64,000 nucleotides of DNA from Bifidobacterium mongoliense DSM 21395 (GCF_000741285.1 NZ_JGZE01000004.1:1-64000); one strand, 5' to 3'; shown: positions 31,578 through 41,476, numbered from the stretch's first letter. Program-made: numbers and translations. Notes: generated by a model from the sequence alone, not told the origin.

Positions 31578-33422
31578 ATGTACGTCGATCAGACCCGAAA
31601 CCTCAAGTCGGGCAATCTCAAATGGATTATGCCGTATTGCCGGCCAGACCTGCCCCGTGTGGCGGCGGCCTTCGTCCTGTTCTGCGTGAACAACACCATG
31701 GCGATGATCATGCCGCTGCTCTCCGGGCTCATCGTCGACCGGGTCATCACACAAGGTCACGTCAGTGAGCTGATGCGACTGTGCGTGATGATGGTCGTCG
31801 TCACGCTCGTGCGCGTCATCTCCCGGTATGGTTACCAGATGTGGATGGAGCGCTTCGGGCAGAACTCCGTGTTCCGCCTGGTCAGCGACGAATACGAGAA
31901 GCTGCACCAACTCGACTTCACCTACTTCAACCACACCCGCACGGGCGACATCATGAGCCGGATGACCTCCGACACCGACGCCATCCGTCACGGTCTGAGC
32001 TGGGTGTCCTATCAGGTCGCCGACTGCGTCGTCATGTTCATCGGGGCGTTGGCGGTCATGTTCGTCATCGACTGGCGACTCGCGCTCGCGCTCGCCTGCG
32101 TGACCCCGTTCCTGTTCGTGCTCACCCGGGCACTCGCCAGCCACGCCCACCCGCTCTTCTTCGCCATCCGCAACTCCCTCGCCGACCTCAATTCCATGGT
32201 CGAGGAGAACATCGAGGGCAACCGCGTGGTCAAGGCCTTCGTGCGCGAACCCTATGAGATCGAGCGGTTCGAAGAGCACAACGACGACTACATGCAACGC
32301 AACATGAAGCTGGCCATGAACAGCCGTCGCTACATGCCGTGGCTCGACGGGTTGGGCTTCTCGCTGCAGCTCATCACGCTCGGTTTCGGCGGTTTCCTCG
32401 TGATCCGCGGGGACATGACCCTAGGCAATCTGGTGAGCTTCAACAGCTTCCTGTGGATGATCGACGGGCCGGTGCGCCAGTCCGGATGGCTCATCAACGA
32501 CTGGCAGCGCTTCAATGCCAGCTGCATCAAAATCCGTCGCCTCCTGACCGCGACCTCGCGCATCGTCGAGCGGCCGGACGCCAAGGAATCCGTCCATCAG
32601 GCGGTGTCCATCCACACCCAGGTCAGCGGCGAAGCCGCGACCTCCGAACGCATCAAAGGCGAGATCCACTTCGAGCATGTGAGCTTCGCCTTCCCGGACG
32701 AGCCCGAGACGCCGGTCCTCAAGGATCTCGACTTCTTCGTTCCCGCCGGATCGAAACTCGGCATCCTGGGTGAGACCGGCGCCGGCAAGTCGACGCTCGT
32801 GAGCCTGATCGCGCGGTTCTACGATCCGACGTACGGCAGGGTGCTCGTCGACGGCATCGACGCGCGCGATTGGCCGCTGGACATGCTGCGCAGCCAGGTG
32901 AACGTCGTGGCGCAGGACACCTTCCTGTTCTCCGACACCATCGGCGGCAACATCGGGTTCGGCACTCGTGGCGGGCGCGGCGACCACTTCATCCAGCACA
33001 TGGCTTCGATCGCGGGGGCCGACGATTTCATCCGGAGCATGCCGGAGGGCTACGACACCATCGTCGGCGAACGCGGCGTGGGGCTCTCGGGCGGGCAGAA
33101 GCAGCGCCTGAGTCTGGCCCGGGCGCTGGCCGACGACCCGGCGATCCTCATCATGGACGACACGACTTCGGCCGTCGACATGGAGACCGAGGCGGAGATC
33201 CAGCATCATCTGCAGGAGCTCGACACGGCCAAAACGATCGTCACGATCGCCCACCGCATCTCGTCGGTCAAGGACGCGGACCTCATCCTGGTGCTCGAGC
33301 ACGGTCGCATCGTCGAACGCGGCACGCACGAGGAGCTGGTCGCCGCGCACGGCCGGTACTGGGAGATCTACCGCAAGCAGCTGGGCCTGCAGTCCGGCCA
33401 GTCGCAGGGATACGGGGAGTAG
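31578..33422 (+). CDS. ABC exporter half-transporter, degenerate-site subunit
   Basis: A 614-residue type IV ABC exporter half-molecule: six transmembrane helices, then a nucleotide-binding domain with Walker A GETGAGKST and signature LSGGQKQR. Walker B reads LIMDDTTSAVD, with Asp in place of the catalytic Glu, which makes the site it forms inactive or slow, as in heterodimeric exporters such as TM287/288. Start ATG 31578 is chosen because homology begins there; ATG 31560 is an alternative. It pairs with the next gene, 11 bases downstream. Substrate unknown (drugs, lipids or peptides). Confidence 0.88.
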   Translation: MYVDQTRNLKSGNLKWIMPYCRPDLPRVAAAFVLFCVNNTMAMIMPLLSGLIVDRVITQGHVSELMRLCVMMVVVTLVRVISRYGYQMWMERFGQNSVFRLVSDEYEKLHQLDFTYFNHTRTGDIMSRMTSDTDAIRHGLSWVSYQVADCVVMFIGALAVMFVIDWRLALALACVTPFLFVLTRALASHAHPLFFAIRNSLADLNSMVEENIEGNRVVKAFVREPYEIERFEEHNDDYMQRNMKLAMNSRRYMPWLDGLGFSLQLITLGFGGFLVIRGDMTLGNLVSFNSFLWMIDGPVRQSGWLINDWQRFNASCIKIRRLLTATSRIVERPDAKESVHQAVSIHTQVSGEAATSERIKGEIHFEHVSFAFPDEPETPVLKDLDFFVPAGSKLGILGETGAGKSTLVSLIARFYDPTYGRVLVDGIDARDWPLDMLRSQVNVVAQDTFLFSDTIGGNIGFGTRGGRGDHFIQHMASIAGADDFIRSMPEGYDTIVGERGVGLSGGQKQRLSLARALADDPAILIMDDTTSAVDMETEAEIQHHLQELDTAKTIVTIAHRISSVKDADLILVLEHGRIVERGTHEELVAAHGRYWEIYRKQLGLQSGQSQGYGE

Positions 33423-33433
33423 GAGGAGAGATC

Positions 33434-35239
33434 ATGGCACAACGCAACACCTTCCGTGAGGACGAGGAGCTCGAGGAGCAGATCAACGTCCACGACCTTC
33501 TGCGGGTCGCCCGCTACCTCAAACCCTATCTGGGCCGCGTCCTGCGGGTCGCACTCGTCGTGGTGCTCATGAGCGTCATCGCGGTCACCGTCCCGTACCT
33601 GACCAAGGTCATGATCGACGAGACCATACCGCACCGCGACCTGCGCCAGCTGGGCGTTCTCGTCGGCATCCTGGCGGCGCTCATCGTGCTGTTCGAATGC
33701 GGCATGCGCTACCGGACGCTCGAGATCACCCGCGTCGGCCAGCTCATGCTCAAGGACATGCGGCGGGACCTGTTCACGCACGTCCAGAGCCTGCCGTTCA
33801 GCTACTTCGATTCCCGGCCGCACGGCAAGATCCTCATCCGTATCGTCAACTACGTCAACACCCTGTCGGACACCCTGTCCTCGGGCGTCATCAACGTGAT
33901 CGCCGACGTCTTCACGTTCCTCATCACGCTCGTGGTCATGTTCGCCATCGACTGGCGGATGACGCTATGGAGCCTGGTGCTGTTCCCGCTGCTGCTGCTG
34001 TGGGTGCGCGTGCTGCAGACCTTCCAGCGTCGCGCCTACCAGAAGCTCTCCAACAAGCAGAGCAACCTCAACGCCTACATCCACGAATCCATAGCCGGCG
34101 TGAAGACCACGCAGACCTTCGCCCAGGAACGCGCGCAGTTCCGCACCTTCCAGGAACAGCAGAACGATGTGCGTACGGCATGGATGAAGGCCGTGCACAT
34201 CCAGTTCCTCATGTGGCCCGGCGTGCAGACGATAGCCACCATGACCATCGCGTTCATCTACTACGCGGGCATCATGGGCTTCGGCGGCGTCTCGGTGAGC
34301 ACCGGCGTGCTCATCGCCTTCGTCGGCTACGCGAACAACTTCTGGAACCCGGTCATCGATCTGGGCAACTTCTACAACCAGCTCATCACCTGCTCGGCCT
34401 ACCTGGAGCGCATCTTCGAGACGCTCGACGTCAGGCCCGAGATCACCGACCGCCCGGGGGCGGCCGAGCTCCCGCCGATCAAGGGCAAGGTCGACTTCAA
34501 CGACGTGGTGTTCCGCTATGAGCCCGACGGGCGCAACATCCTCAACCTCGTCGACTTCCACATCGAACCGGGCGAGACCGTGGCCCTGGTCGGGCCGACC
34601 GGTGCGGGCAAGACGACGATCGTGAGCCTGCTGTCCAGGTTCTACGACGTGTCGGAGGGCTCGGTGACCATCGACGGCCATGATGTGCGCGACGTGACGC
34701 TGGATTCCCTGCGTCGCCAGATGGGCGTGATGCTGCAGGACACGTTCATTTTCTCGGGGACGGTGCGGGAGAACATCCGCTACGGCAAACTCGACGCGAC
34801 GGACGAGGAGATCGAAGCGGCGGCGAAGGCCGTGCGCGCCCACGAGTTCATCATGGAGCTTCCCGACGGCTACGACAGCGTCGTGGAGGAACGTGGTTCG
34901 ACCTTGTCGGCCGGCCAGCGCCAGCTCATCTCCTTCGCCCGTGTGCTGCTCGCCGATCCGCGGGTGCTGGTGCTCGATGAGGCGACGAGCAGCATCGACA
35001 CACGGACCGAGGAGGCGTTGCAGGACGGGCTACGGCATTTGCTCAAGAATCGCACAAGCTTCATCATCGCCCACCGGCTCTCGACCATCGAGAACGCGCA
35101 CGAGATCTTCTACATCGACCATGGCCAGATCGTCGAACACGGGTCCCATGAGGAGCTCTTGCGGCAGCGGGGCGCCTACTACCGGCTCTACGAGTCGCAG
35201 TACGCCATGATCCGCGCCCATACCGGCGCCGTCGACTGA
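33434..35239 (+). CDS. ABC exporter half-transporter, catalytic-site subunit
   Basis: A 601-residue partner of the preceding gene. It has six transmembrane helices and a nucleotide-binding domain with Walker A GPTGAGKTT, Walker B VLDEATSSID with the catalytic Glu, and the H-loop IIAHRLSTI. Its signature is LSAGQRQ (Gly to Ala), so the heterodimer has one canonical site (this Walker B with the partner's LSGGQ) and one degenerate site. GGAGGAGAG precedes the ATG. Together the pair should export a hydrophobic or amphiphilic substrate. Confidence 0.9.
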   Translation: MAQRNTFREDEELEEQINVHDLLRVARYLKPYLGRVLRVALVVVLMSVIAVTVPYLTKVMIDETIPHRDLRQLGVLVGILAALIVLFECGMRYRTLEITRVGQLMLKDMRRDLFTHVQSLPFSYFDSRPHGKILIRIVNYVNTLSDTLSSGVINVIADVFTFLITLVVMFAIDWRMTLWSLVLFPLLLLWVRVLQTFQRRAYQKLSNKQSNLNAYIHESIAGVKTTQTFAQERAQFRTFQEQQNDVRTAWMKAVHIQFLMWPGVQTIATMTIAFIYYAGIMGFGGVSVSTGVLIAFVGYANNFWNPVIDLGNFYNQLITCSAYLERIFETLDVRPEITDRPGAAELPPIKGKVDFNDVVFRYEPDGRNILNLVDFHIEPGETVALVGPTGAGKTTIVSLLSRFYDVSEGSVTIDGHDVRDVTLDSLRRQMGVMLQDTFIFSGTVRENIRYGKLDATDEEIEAAAKAVRAHEFIMELPDGYDSVVEERGSTLSAGQRQLISFARVLLADPRVLVLDEATSSIDTRTEEALQDGLRHLLKNRTSFIIAHRLSTIENAHEIFYIDHGQIVEHGSHEELLRQRGAYYRLYESQYAMIRAHTGAVD

Positions 35240-35286
35240 CCGGTGTGACTGACCGCCGTCGACTGACCGCCGTCGACTGATCGGCG
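35225..35286. repeat. Tandem copies of a 14-base unit after the exporter
   Basis: The unit CCGTCGACTGACCG (with variants) recurs, beginning in the last codons of the exporter gene and continuing past its stop: GCCGTCGACTGACCG, GTGTGACTGACCG, CCGTCGACTGACCG, CCGTCGACTGATCGG. Because the unit contains TGA it repeats the stop codon of the gene several times. Confidence 0.55.
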
Positions 35287-35366
35287 TGGCATGCGGGGAT
35301 GGCGTTCGAGGATGGGGTGGCGAGTAGACTGCCGCGGGTAATCGATATGAGGTGTAAGGAGATCGG

Positions 35367-36095
35367 ATGGCCATGGATGACCCCGACGGCGATGGCCGCC
35401 TGAACGAGCGGCAGCGCGATGCCATCGACGTGCTCGCCTCGCACAACGCCTACGCCGCACAGTCGAAATGGAAGACCTTGCGAGAACTGCCGCGCAAGGA
35501 ACGGTGGCCGTTCTTCGTCCAGCATTTCCTGCTCGCGACATCCGCCATACTCGTGGCGCTCATCGTCGTGATCTCCTTGGCCGTCAGCTTCCTGACCAAG
35601 CCTCCCACCCCGCTGCTCGCGGTCCAGGGCATCGGTATGAGCCGCTATGCCTCGTCGCTCGATCGGCTGCGCGACGGCTTCCTGCGGGACCAGGGCATCG
35701 AGGACCACCGTCTCGTCCAGGTCGATGGCACGCTGTCCATCGGCGGCGACGGGTACGCCGACGATTCCGCCAAGGTCATGACCATGGTCACCGCCGGGCA
35801 GATCAACATGATGGCCGCGGGGCGGACCATGTTCGCCACCCTCGACCATCGTGGGTACATCTCGAAGCCGGCCGATGTGCTCACCGCCGCGCAACTGCGG
35901 GCCGTCGCCGGGGCCTTGGTCGACGCCCGGGGGCATGCCGTGGCCGATCCCGCGCATGCCGCCGGCCTTGATCTGTCGAAATCGGCGGTCTGGCGTTCGG
36001 CGGGGCTGCCCTCCGACGCGATCCTGGGATTCAGCAATGTACAGTCGGGCAAGGTGTACCCGCAGCGGTTCGTCGCCTATCTGCGCTTCTCGTAG
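35367..36095 (+). CDS. Single-pass membrane protein of unknown function
   Basis: A 242-residue protein. A charged cytoplasmic N-terminus of about 50 residues is followed by one transmembrane helix (about 52-74, HFLLATSAILVALIVVISLA) and an extracytoplasmic domain of about 165 residues without cysteines. I do not recognise the domain. AAGGAG lies six bases before the ATG. It sits between the ABC exporter and a YesL-like membrane protein, on the same strand, and may belong with either. Confidence 0.7.
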   Translation: MAMDDPDGDGRLNERQRDAIDVLASHNAYAAQSKWKTLRELPRKERWPFFVQHFLLATSAILVALIVVISLAVSFLTKPPTPLLAVQGIGMSRYASSLDRLRDGFLRDQGIEDHRLVQVDGTLSIGGDGYADDSAKVMTMVTAGQINMMAAGRTMFATLDHRGYISKPADVLTAAQLRAVAGALVDARGHAVADPAHAAGLDLSKSAVWRSAGLPSDAILGFSNVQSGKVYPQRFVAYLRFS

Positions 36096-36215
36096 AGCGG
36101 CATGGGTCGGCGGAGGACCTGATCGGAGTAGGATGGGCCACCGGTCGCATGGTCGCGTGACGTCGGGTCGCCGGCCCTGCGTGGCCCGATGGGCCCAACC
36201 AACGGAAGGTGTGTC

Positions 36216-36899
36216 ATGAAGCGGTTCGCCATGGGCTATGAGTATTTCGCCCGCATCATCATGATGATTCTGATCGTCCATATCGCCGTCATCGTGCATA
36301 CACTGCTCGGCCTGGTCGTGTGCGGGTTCTTCCCCTCCCTTGCCGCCAGCAACACCACGTACCGCACCTGGCTGCTGGAGGTCGAGGACCGGTCGTGGAC
36401 CGTCAAGCACACGTGGACGGTGTTCCACAGGGCATGGAAGCAGGAGCTGGGACCGGCCAACGCCTTCGGCTGGCCGCAGTTCGCCGTCTGGGCGTTGCTC
36501 ATCTGGGAATACTGGCTCACCATGACCAACAACATGGGCACCTTCGGCATCGTGGTCTCCGGTGTCCTGCTCGTACTCAACCTGTTGTACGGCCTGTTCG
36601 TCTTCATGAGCTGGGCCGTGCGTTCGAACTTCGACGAGGGGTTCGTCTGGGTGCTGCGCACCTCGCTGACCATGGTCATCGCCCGCCCCCTGTGCTCGCT
36701 CATGGTGTTCGTCCTCTTCCTCATCACCGTCTGGGCCTATTACACCTGGCCGGGGTTGATGGCCGCCTTCGGTGTCTCCGTGCCGGTGTTCGCCACGATG
36801 ATGGCCGTGTACTCCTGGGGCAGGCTGCCCGGCATGGACGTGCACGAGATCGAGCCGACGGAACGCGATCAGCGCCGCCACGACGAGGGCCGGGCCTGA
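36216..36899 (+). CDS. YesL-like (DUF624) membrane protein
   Basis: A 227-residue protein with about five hydrophobic segments. The opening MKRFAMGYEYFARIIMMILIVHIAV followed by TLLGLVVCGFFPSLAASNTTYR fits the YesL/DUF624 family of unknown function. It is the second such protein in the window, but this one has no sugar genes beside it. GGAAGGTG precedes the ATG at 36216. Confidence 0.65.
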   Translation: MKRFAMGYEYFARIIMMILIVHIAVIVHTLLGLVVCGFFPSLAASNTTYRTWLLEVEDRSWTVKHTWTVFHRAWKQELGPANAFGWPQFAVWALLIWEYWLTMTNNMGTFGIVVSGVLLVLNLLYGLFVFMSWAVRSNFDEGFVWVLRTSLTMVIARPLCSLMVFVLFLITVWAYYTWPGLMAAFGVSVPVFATMMAVYSWGRLPGMDVHEIEPTERDQRRHDEGRA

Positions 36900-36933
36900 C
36901 CCCTTTCATCGGGGCTGCCTACACTGGGGGCCT

Positions 36934-37890
36934 ATGAGCAGACATCATCGCAACCGCAGTTGGGCACCCGCACCGCAACCCCTGCCACGGGACGCATGGG
37001 TCATCGACGACCATACGCATGTGGCCTCCGTGGTGCCCTTCGCCCGAGCCATGAACCATGAGGCGCAGGAGAAGGGCCAACCCGCCGTTCCCGTCTATGA
37101 CGAGGACCAGTTGCTGGCGCAGGCCGCCGCGGTGGGCGTCGCCGGCATCATCGACGTGGGATGCGAATTGCCGCATCTCGAGACCGCCGTGCGTATGGCG
37201 CTGGACCACCCGGGTGTGGTACATGCGGCGCTCGCCATCCACCCGAACGAGGCGGTCCTGCACGGGCATCGCGGCGTTCCCGGGCCCGATGGCCTGCCGT
37301 TGCATTATCAGCCCTGGCATGACACCAGTTTCGAGGACGCGCTCGCCGAGGTCCATCGTCTGGCGTTGGCCCACCCCGAGCAGGTCGTCGCCATCGGAGA
37401 GACGGGCATGGATCTGTTCCGCACAGGGCAGGGGGCCAAGGAAATCCAGCGCGAGGCGTTCCGGGCGCATATCGCGCTGGCCAAGGAGCTCGGCCTGCCC
37501 ATGCAGATCCATGACCGCGACGCCCACCGGGAGGTCATCGACACGCTCCTAGCCGGCGGCAGTCCCGAGCGCACGGTGTTCCACAGCTTCTCCGGTGACG
37601 CCGAGATGGCCGGTATCGCACGCGATCAGGGCTGGTATCTGAGCTTTTCCGGCATCGTGAGCTACAAGGGCAATGACGACATACGCGAGGCGGCGCGCAT
37701 CGTGGGGCCCGAGCACGTCATGGTCGAGACCGACGCCCCGTATCTGACGCCGATGCCATACCGCGGCCGCACGAACGCCCCCTACATGATTCCCTATACG
37801 CTTGAGGCGCTCGCGCAGGCCATGGGGATGAGCGTGCCCGACGTCGCGCGGGCGACGCGGGCGGTCACCCGAACGGTCTATGGCGTATGA
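36934..37890 (+). CDS. tatD: TatD-family metal-dependent hydrolase (DNase)
   Basis: A 318-residue TIM-barrel metallohydrolase. IDDHTHV is the first metal site, AIGETGMDLFR contains the bridging Glu, MQIHDRDAH and VFHSFSGD bring metal His residues, and VETDAPYLTP the catalytic Asp. TatD enzymes are 3'-5' exonucleases acting in DNA repair or turnover. There is no ribosome-binding site; TACACT (36920-36925) ends eight bases before the ATG, so the gene is probably leaderless. In many bacteria tatD follows metG directly; here six kilobases separate them. Confidence 0.9.
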   Translation: MSRHHRNRSWAPAPQPLPRDAWVIDDHTHVASVVPFARAMNHEAQEKGQPAVPVYDEDQLLAQAAAVGVAGIIDVGCELPHLETAVRMALDHPGVVHAALAIHPNEAVLHGHRGVPGPDGLPLHYQPWHDTSFEDALAEVHRLALAHPEQVVAIGETGMDLFRTGQGAKEIQREAFRAHIALAKELGLPMQIHDRDAHREVIDTLLAGGSPERTVFHSFSGDAEMAGIARDQGWYLSFSGIVSYKGNDDIREAARIVGPEHVMVETDAPYLTPMPYRGRTNAPYMIPYTLEALAQAMGMSVPDVARATRAVTRTVYGV

Positions 37891-38052
37891 CGAGAGATAG
37901 TGAAGGGCGGCGCATGTGAAGAAGACGGCCTGGAAGTTGGTATAAGCGCCATGGACAGGTTAAGATTTGCGCTTGGTCTGTCATCGGATGTGATATGTGG
38001 ATGGTGGCGGCGTACGAGAGGCGTGGCGATGCCACGTAATGGAGGATGATCA

Positions 38053-40434
38053 ATGGTGCAGAAGCGTAAGCGTCCGGCGGCTGGCCGGAGCAGATCGCGT
38101 CGGACCGCCGATTCGGCCGCTACCGACGATATCGACGAGACGCTGTTGCGCGCCGATACCTTCACGAACGCCCCCAAGGTCTCGCGGCGTACCCTGACGA
38201 AGGAGGAACGCGAGGAGCTCACCAAGCAGGAGCAGGCCCGGCGCCAGGAGGATGAGTGGCTCTCCAAGGTCGCGGACAAGGGGCCCATCGGCCGCTGGTG
38301 GATCGGGCTGCAGCGCAGTCAGAACAAGATCGGCTTCGGTATGGCGATCGTCGCGCTTGGCGTCGTCTACGGTGACATCGGCACATCGCCGCTCTACACC
38401 GCGCAGACCTTCCTGTCCGGTCAGGGCGGCTTGGCCAACACCAACCGTGAGGCCGTGCTGGGCATGCTCTCCCTCGTGTTCTGGTCGATCACGCTGATCA
38501 CCACCGTGAAATACGTGCTCATCGCCATGCGCATCGACAACAACGGCGAAGGCGGCATCTTCGCCCTGTACTCCCTGATTCGCCGGCATGGTGCCTGGTT
38601 GGCCATACCGGCCATGGTCGGCGGCGCCGCCTTCCTGGCCGATTCCGTGCTCACCCCGGCCGTTTCGATCTCCTCGGCGGTCGAAGGTCTCAAGACCATA
38701 CCCCTGTTCCAACCGGTGTTCACCGAGAATCCCAATCTTTCGCTCATCATCACCGTCCTCATCATCGTCATCCTCTTCTCCGTGCAGTCACGAGGCACCG
38801 AGAGCATCGGCAAGGTCTTCGGATCCGTTGTGCTCGTGTGGTTCAGCTTCCTTGCCATCGTGGGCATCGTGAGCCTGAGCAACGATTGGACCGTCTTCGA
38901 AGCCCTCAACCCCGTGTACGGCGTGCGGTTCCTCTTCAGCCCGCACAACCTCGCGGGCATCGCGCTCATGGGCACGGTGTTCCTGTCGACCACCGGCGCC
39001 GAGGCCCTGTACTCCGACATGGGGCATGTGGGGCGTGGCAACATCTACGCGACATGGCCCTTCATCAAGGTCGCGCTGATCTTCAACTACTTCGGGCAGG
39101 GCGCCTGGATGCTGCGCAACCAGGACAATCCGGCCTATGCCAAGGCCGATGGCCTCAACCCCTTCTTCGAGATGATGGGGCCGAACGTGCGGTATGTGGC
39201 CGTCGCGCTGTCGGTGGCCGCCGGCGTCATCGCCTCGCAGGCCCTCATCACCGGGGCCTTCACCATGGTCTCCGAAGCGACCGGTCTCAACTGGATGCCC
39301 CATCTGCAGGTGCGGTATCCGGCGCGTACCCGCGGCCAGCTCTACATCCCGGTCGTCAACTGGGTGCTGTGCGTCGCCACGTTGACGGTGCTGGCGCTGT
39401 TCCGCGATTCGGAGCATATCTCCGCCGCGTACGGCCTCGCCCTGACCATCACCATGATCACGACGACCGTGCTGCTGGCCGTTCACATGTGGTACCACCG
39501 CAAACGTGCGTTCTCCATCGTGTTCACGCTCCTGTTCCTCACCATCCAGGCGATGTTCTTCATCGCCTCCATGGCGAAGTTCATGCACGGCGGCTGGTTC
39601 ACGATGCTGCTGACCCTCATGATCCTGTTCATCATGATCACGTGGGACGACGGCACCAAGATCGAGCGTTCGCAGCGACGCCATATGAAGCCTTCGGACT
39701 TCCTGCCCGCGGTCGACAAACTGCACAGTGATTTCCGCATCCCGTACTACGCGGACAACATCATCTATCTGACCTCCGATACGGAGATGCGTCGTCTCGA
39801 TACCGACATCTTCTTCTCCATCTTCGCCGACCACCCCAAGCGCGCACGGGCTTGGTGGGCGGTCTCCGTGCAGACCACGGACGAGCCGTTCACCCGCGCC
39901 TACGCGGTGGAGGACTTCGGCACGGACCACATCTTCCGCGTGCGTATACGGCTGGGATTCAAGGTGTCGCAGTCCATCCCGGCCTACATCCACCAGATCA
40001 TGCACGACCTGTCGCATACGGGCGAACTGCCCCAGCAGAAGTCGACCTACCCCAAGGTCGACGCGGATCCGGACATCGGCACCATCCGTTACGTGCTGCT
40101 GCACAAGGCCCTCATGCCCGAGTCCAACATCACGACCCGCGAGGCCCTGTCGCTGAAGATGAAGTACGCCATCCGGCATCTTGCCGGTTCGCCGATCAAG
40201 TGGTTCGGTCTTGCGCCCTACAACCCGCAGGTCGAGGTCCAGCCGTTGTTCGTCACCACGCGTCGGCCGCCGAGACTGCATCGCGAGGCGTTGCGTGCCC
40301 GTGAAACCACCCGCAAGGAGAGCGTGAAGCAATCCGAGACGGCGTCTGTGAAGACGGAGGCGCATGCCGTTGCACCGTCGGGCAAGCATCCGAACGAGGA
40401 GCCGTTGCAGCAGCAGTCCAACGTGACGGATTAG
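38053..40434 (+). CDS. kup: Low-affinity potassium transporter Kup
   Basis: A 793-residue potassium/proton symporter of the KUP/HAK/KT family with 12 predicted membrane helices. ALGVVYGDIGTSPLYT is the family signature in helix 1, and NNGEGGIFALYSLIRR follows in the next helix. The protein has a hydrophilic N-terminal extension of about 85 residues and a long cytoplasmic C-terminus with a basic, low-complexity end. GGAGGATGATCA precedes the ATG. No ydaO-type (c-di-AMP) riboswitch structure is evident in the 160 bases upstream. Confidence 0.93.
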   Translation: MVQKRKRPAAGRSRSRRTADSAATDDIDETLLRADTFTNAPKVSRRTLTKEEREELTKQEQARRQEDEWLSKVADKGPIGRWWIGLQRSQNKIGFGMAIVALGVVYGDIGTSPLYTAQTFLSGQGGLANTNREAVLGMLSLVFWSITLITTVKYVLIAMRIDNNGEGGIFALYSLIRRHGAWLAIPAMVGGAAFLADSVLTPAVSISSAVEGLKTIPLFQPVFTENPNLSLIITVLIIVILFSVQSRGTESIGKVFGSVVLVWFSFLAIVGIVSLSNDWTVFEALNPVYGVRFLFSPHNLAGIALMGTVFLSTTGAEALYSDMGHVGRGNIYATWPFIKVALIFNYFGQGAWMLRNQDNPAYAKADGLNPFFEMMGPNVRYVAVALSVAAGVIASQALITGAFTMVSEATGLNWMPHLQVRYPARTRGQLYIPVVNWVLCVATLTVLALFRDSEHISAAYGLALTITMITTTVLLAVHMWYHRKRAFSIVFTLLFLTIQAMFFIASMAKFMHGGWFTMLLTLMILFIMITWDDGTKIERSQRRHMKPSDFLPAVDKLHSDFRIPYYADNIIYLTSDTEMRRLDTDIFFSIFADHPKRARAWWAVSVQTTDEPFTRAYAVEDFGTDHIFRVRIRLGFKVSQSIPAYIHQIMHDLSHTGELPQQKSTYPKVDADPDIGTIRYVLLHKALMPESNITTREALSLKMKYAIRHLAGSPIKWFGLAPYNPQVEVQPLFVTTRRPPRLHREALRARETTRKESVKQSETASVKTEAHAVAPSGKHPNEEPLQQQSNVTD

Positions 40435-40499
40435 GCCGCGGGGAGGTGGCGCTTCGGGCGTCATCAGGTCGTTGATCGTCTACGTTAGAGTGTTGGGTT

Positions 40500-41348
40500 A
40501 TGTGCAGATTACTCGGGTATGCGGCGGACGGCACCGACATGAGTTTGGTGGACATGCTGGGCGATGCGGCGGTCGAGGATTTCCGCGGGCTCAGTGAGAT
40601 TTACCATGACGGATGGGGATGTGCATTGCCGGCCGATGACGAGCCCGCCGGCGACGATCCACGCGCCGTCGGCACCGGCGCCGACCACGCCGGCGGACGC
40701 GTGTATCGCAACACCGTCGAGGCCCGGCATGACCCCATCTTCACCCAATTGTCGCGGCAGGCGTGCCGCGGGGCGTTGTGGCACTTACGGTTGGCCAGTT
40801 CCCATCTGCCGGTCATCGTCGAGAACCAGCAGCCGTTCCATGCGCACGGTCTGAGCTTCATCCATAACGGCGATATCTCCGACGATCGTGGCCGCAACAT
40901 CGTGGAACATGCCGATGACGTGATCGGACGGAAGGACTTCCTGGCCACCGGCGGCCGCAGTGATTCCGTGTTGTTCTTCGGCGTGATGCTTGCATACGTG
41001 CGTTCCGGTGCGCCCTTGGATTCCGCGGTCTCTCAGGCCATCGGCAGGTTGCGGGCCATCTGCCCCAAATCGAGCTACAACTGCATGATTCAAAGCCCGC
41101 AGAGCACCGTGGTGGTGCAGGCCTCCGGTCGTGTCGACGTCCCTCCCCGCATCTGCGAGATCTATGAGGACTATGGGCGCGAGGGACAGGCCCACGACTA
41201 CCGCACGGTCCGCTATCGGGAGGTGCGCGATGGCCGTGGCGCGCTCCATGCGGTGGTCGCCGCGAGCTGGGCAACGACCATATGCTCGTCATGTCGAATC
41301 GTGACGCGACGTACGAAGTACGGCCCCTGTAGCGGCGGATTCCGGTGA
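40500..41348 (+). CDS. Class II glutamine amidotransferase (probable frameshift at the 3' end)
   Basis: An Ntn-type glutamine amidotransferase domain protein. After the initiator Met comes the nucleophile Cys2 (MCRLLGYAADG); RGALWHLRLASS, FIHNGDISD and GRSDSVLFFGVML are further family blocks. The last 25 residues in this frame are atypical. From about 41258 to the TAG at 41330-41332 another frame reads ELGNDHMLVMSNRDATYEVR, the normal family C-terminus. Adding one base near 41250-41262 would give a 277-residue protein. TAGAGT ends eight bases before the ATG, so it is probably leaderless. The acceptor substrate is unknown. Confidence 0.8.
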   Translation: MCRLLGYAADGTDMSLVDMLGDAAVEDFRGLSEIYHDGWGCALPADDEPAGDDPRAVGTGADHAGGRVYRNTVEARHDPIFTQLSRQACRGALWHLRLASSHLPVIVENQQPFHAHGLSFIHNGDISDDRGRNIVEHADDVIGRKDFLATGGRSDSVLFFGVMLAYVRSGAPLDSAVSQAIGRLRAICPKSSYNCMIQSPQSTVVVQASGRVDVPPRICEIYEDYGREGQAHDYRTVRYREVRDGRGALHAVVAASWATTICSSCRIVTRRTKYGPCSGGFR

Positions 41349-41476
41349 GTGCGCCGTGATGGTGGTCACGTTGTGTGCCGCGGTTGTTCGTCGCGGGACG
41401 GCTCCGTATGGGGGGGCATCGGATGCGGTTGGAAGGCTGGCCGACGGCGCGCGGGAGCACGCCTAGACTGGGGCGT

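Noticed and set aside
37891-38052. A ydaO-type c-di-AMP riboswitch before kup
   Set aside because: The conserved ydaO core could not be recognised; only a short AAGCGC/GCGCTT pairing is visible.
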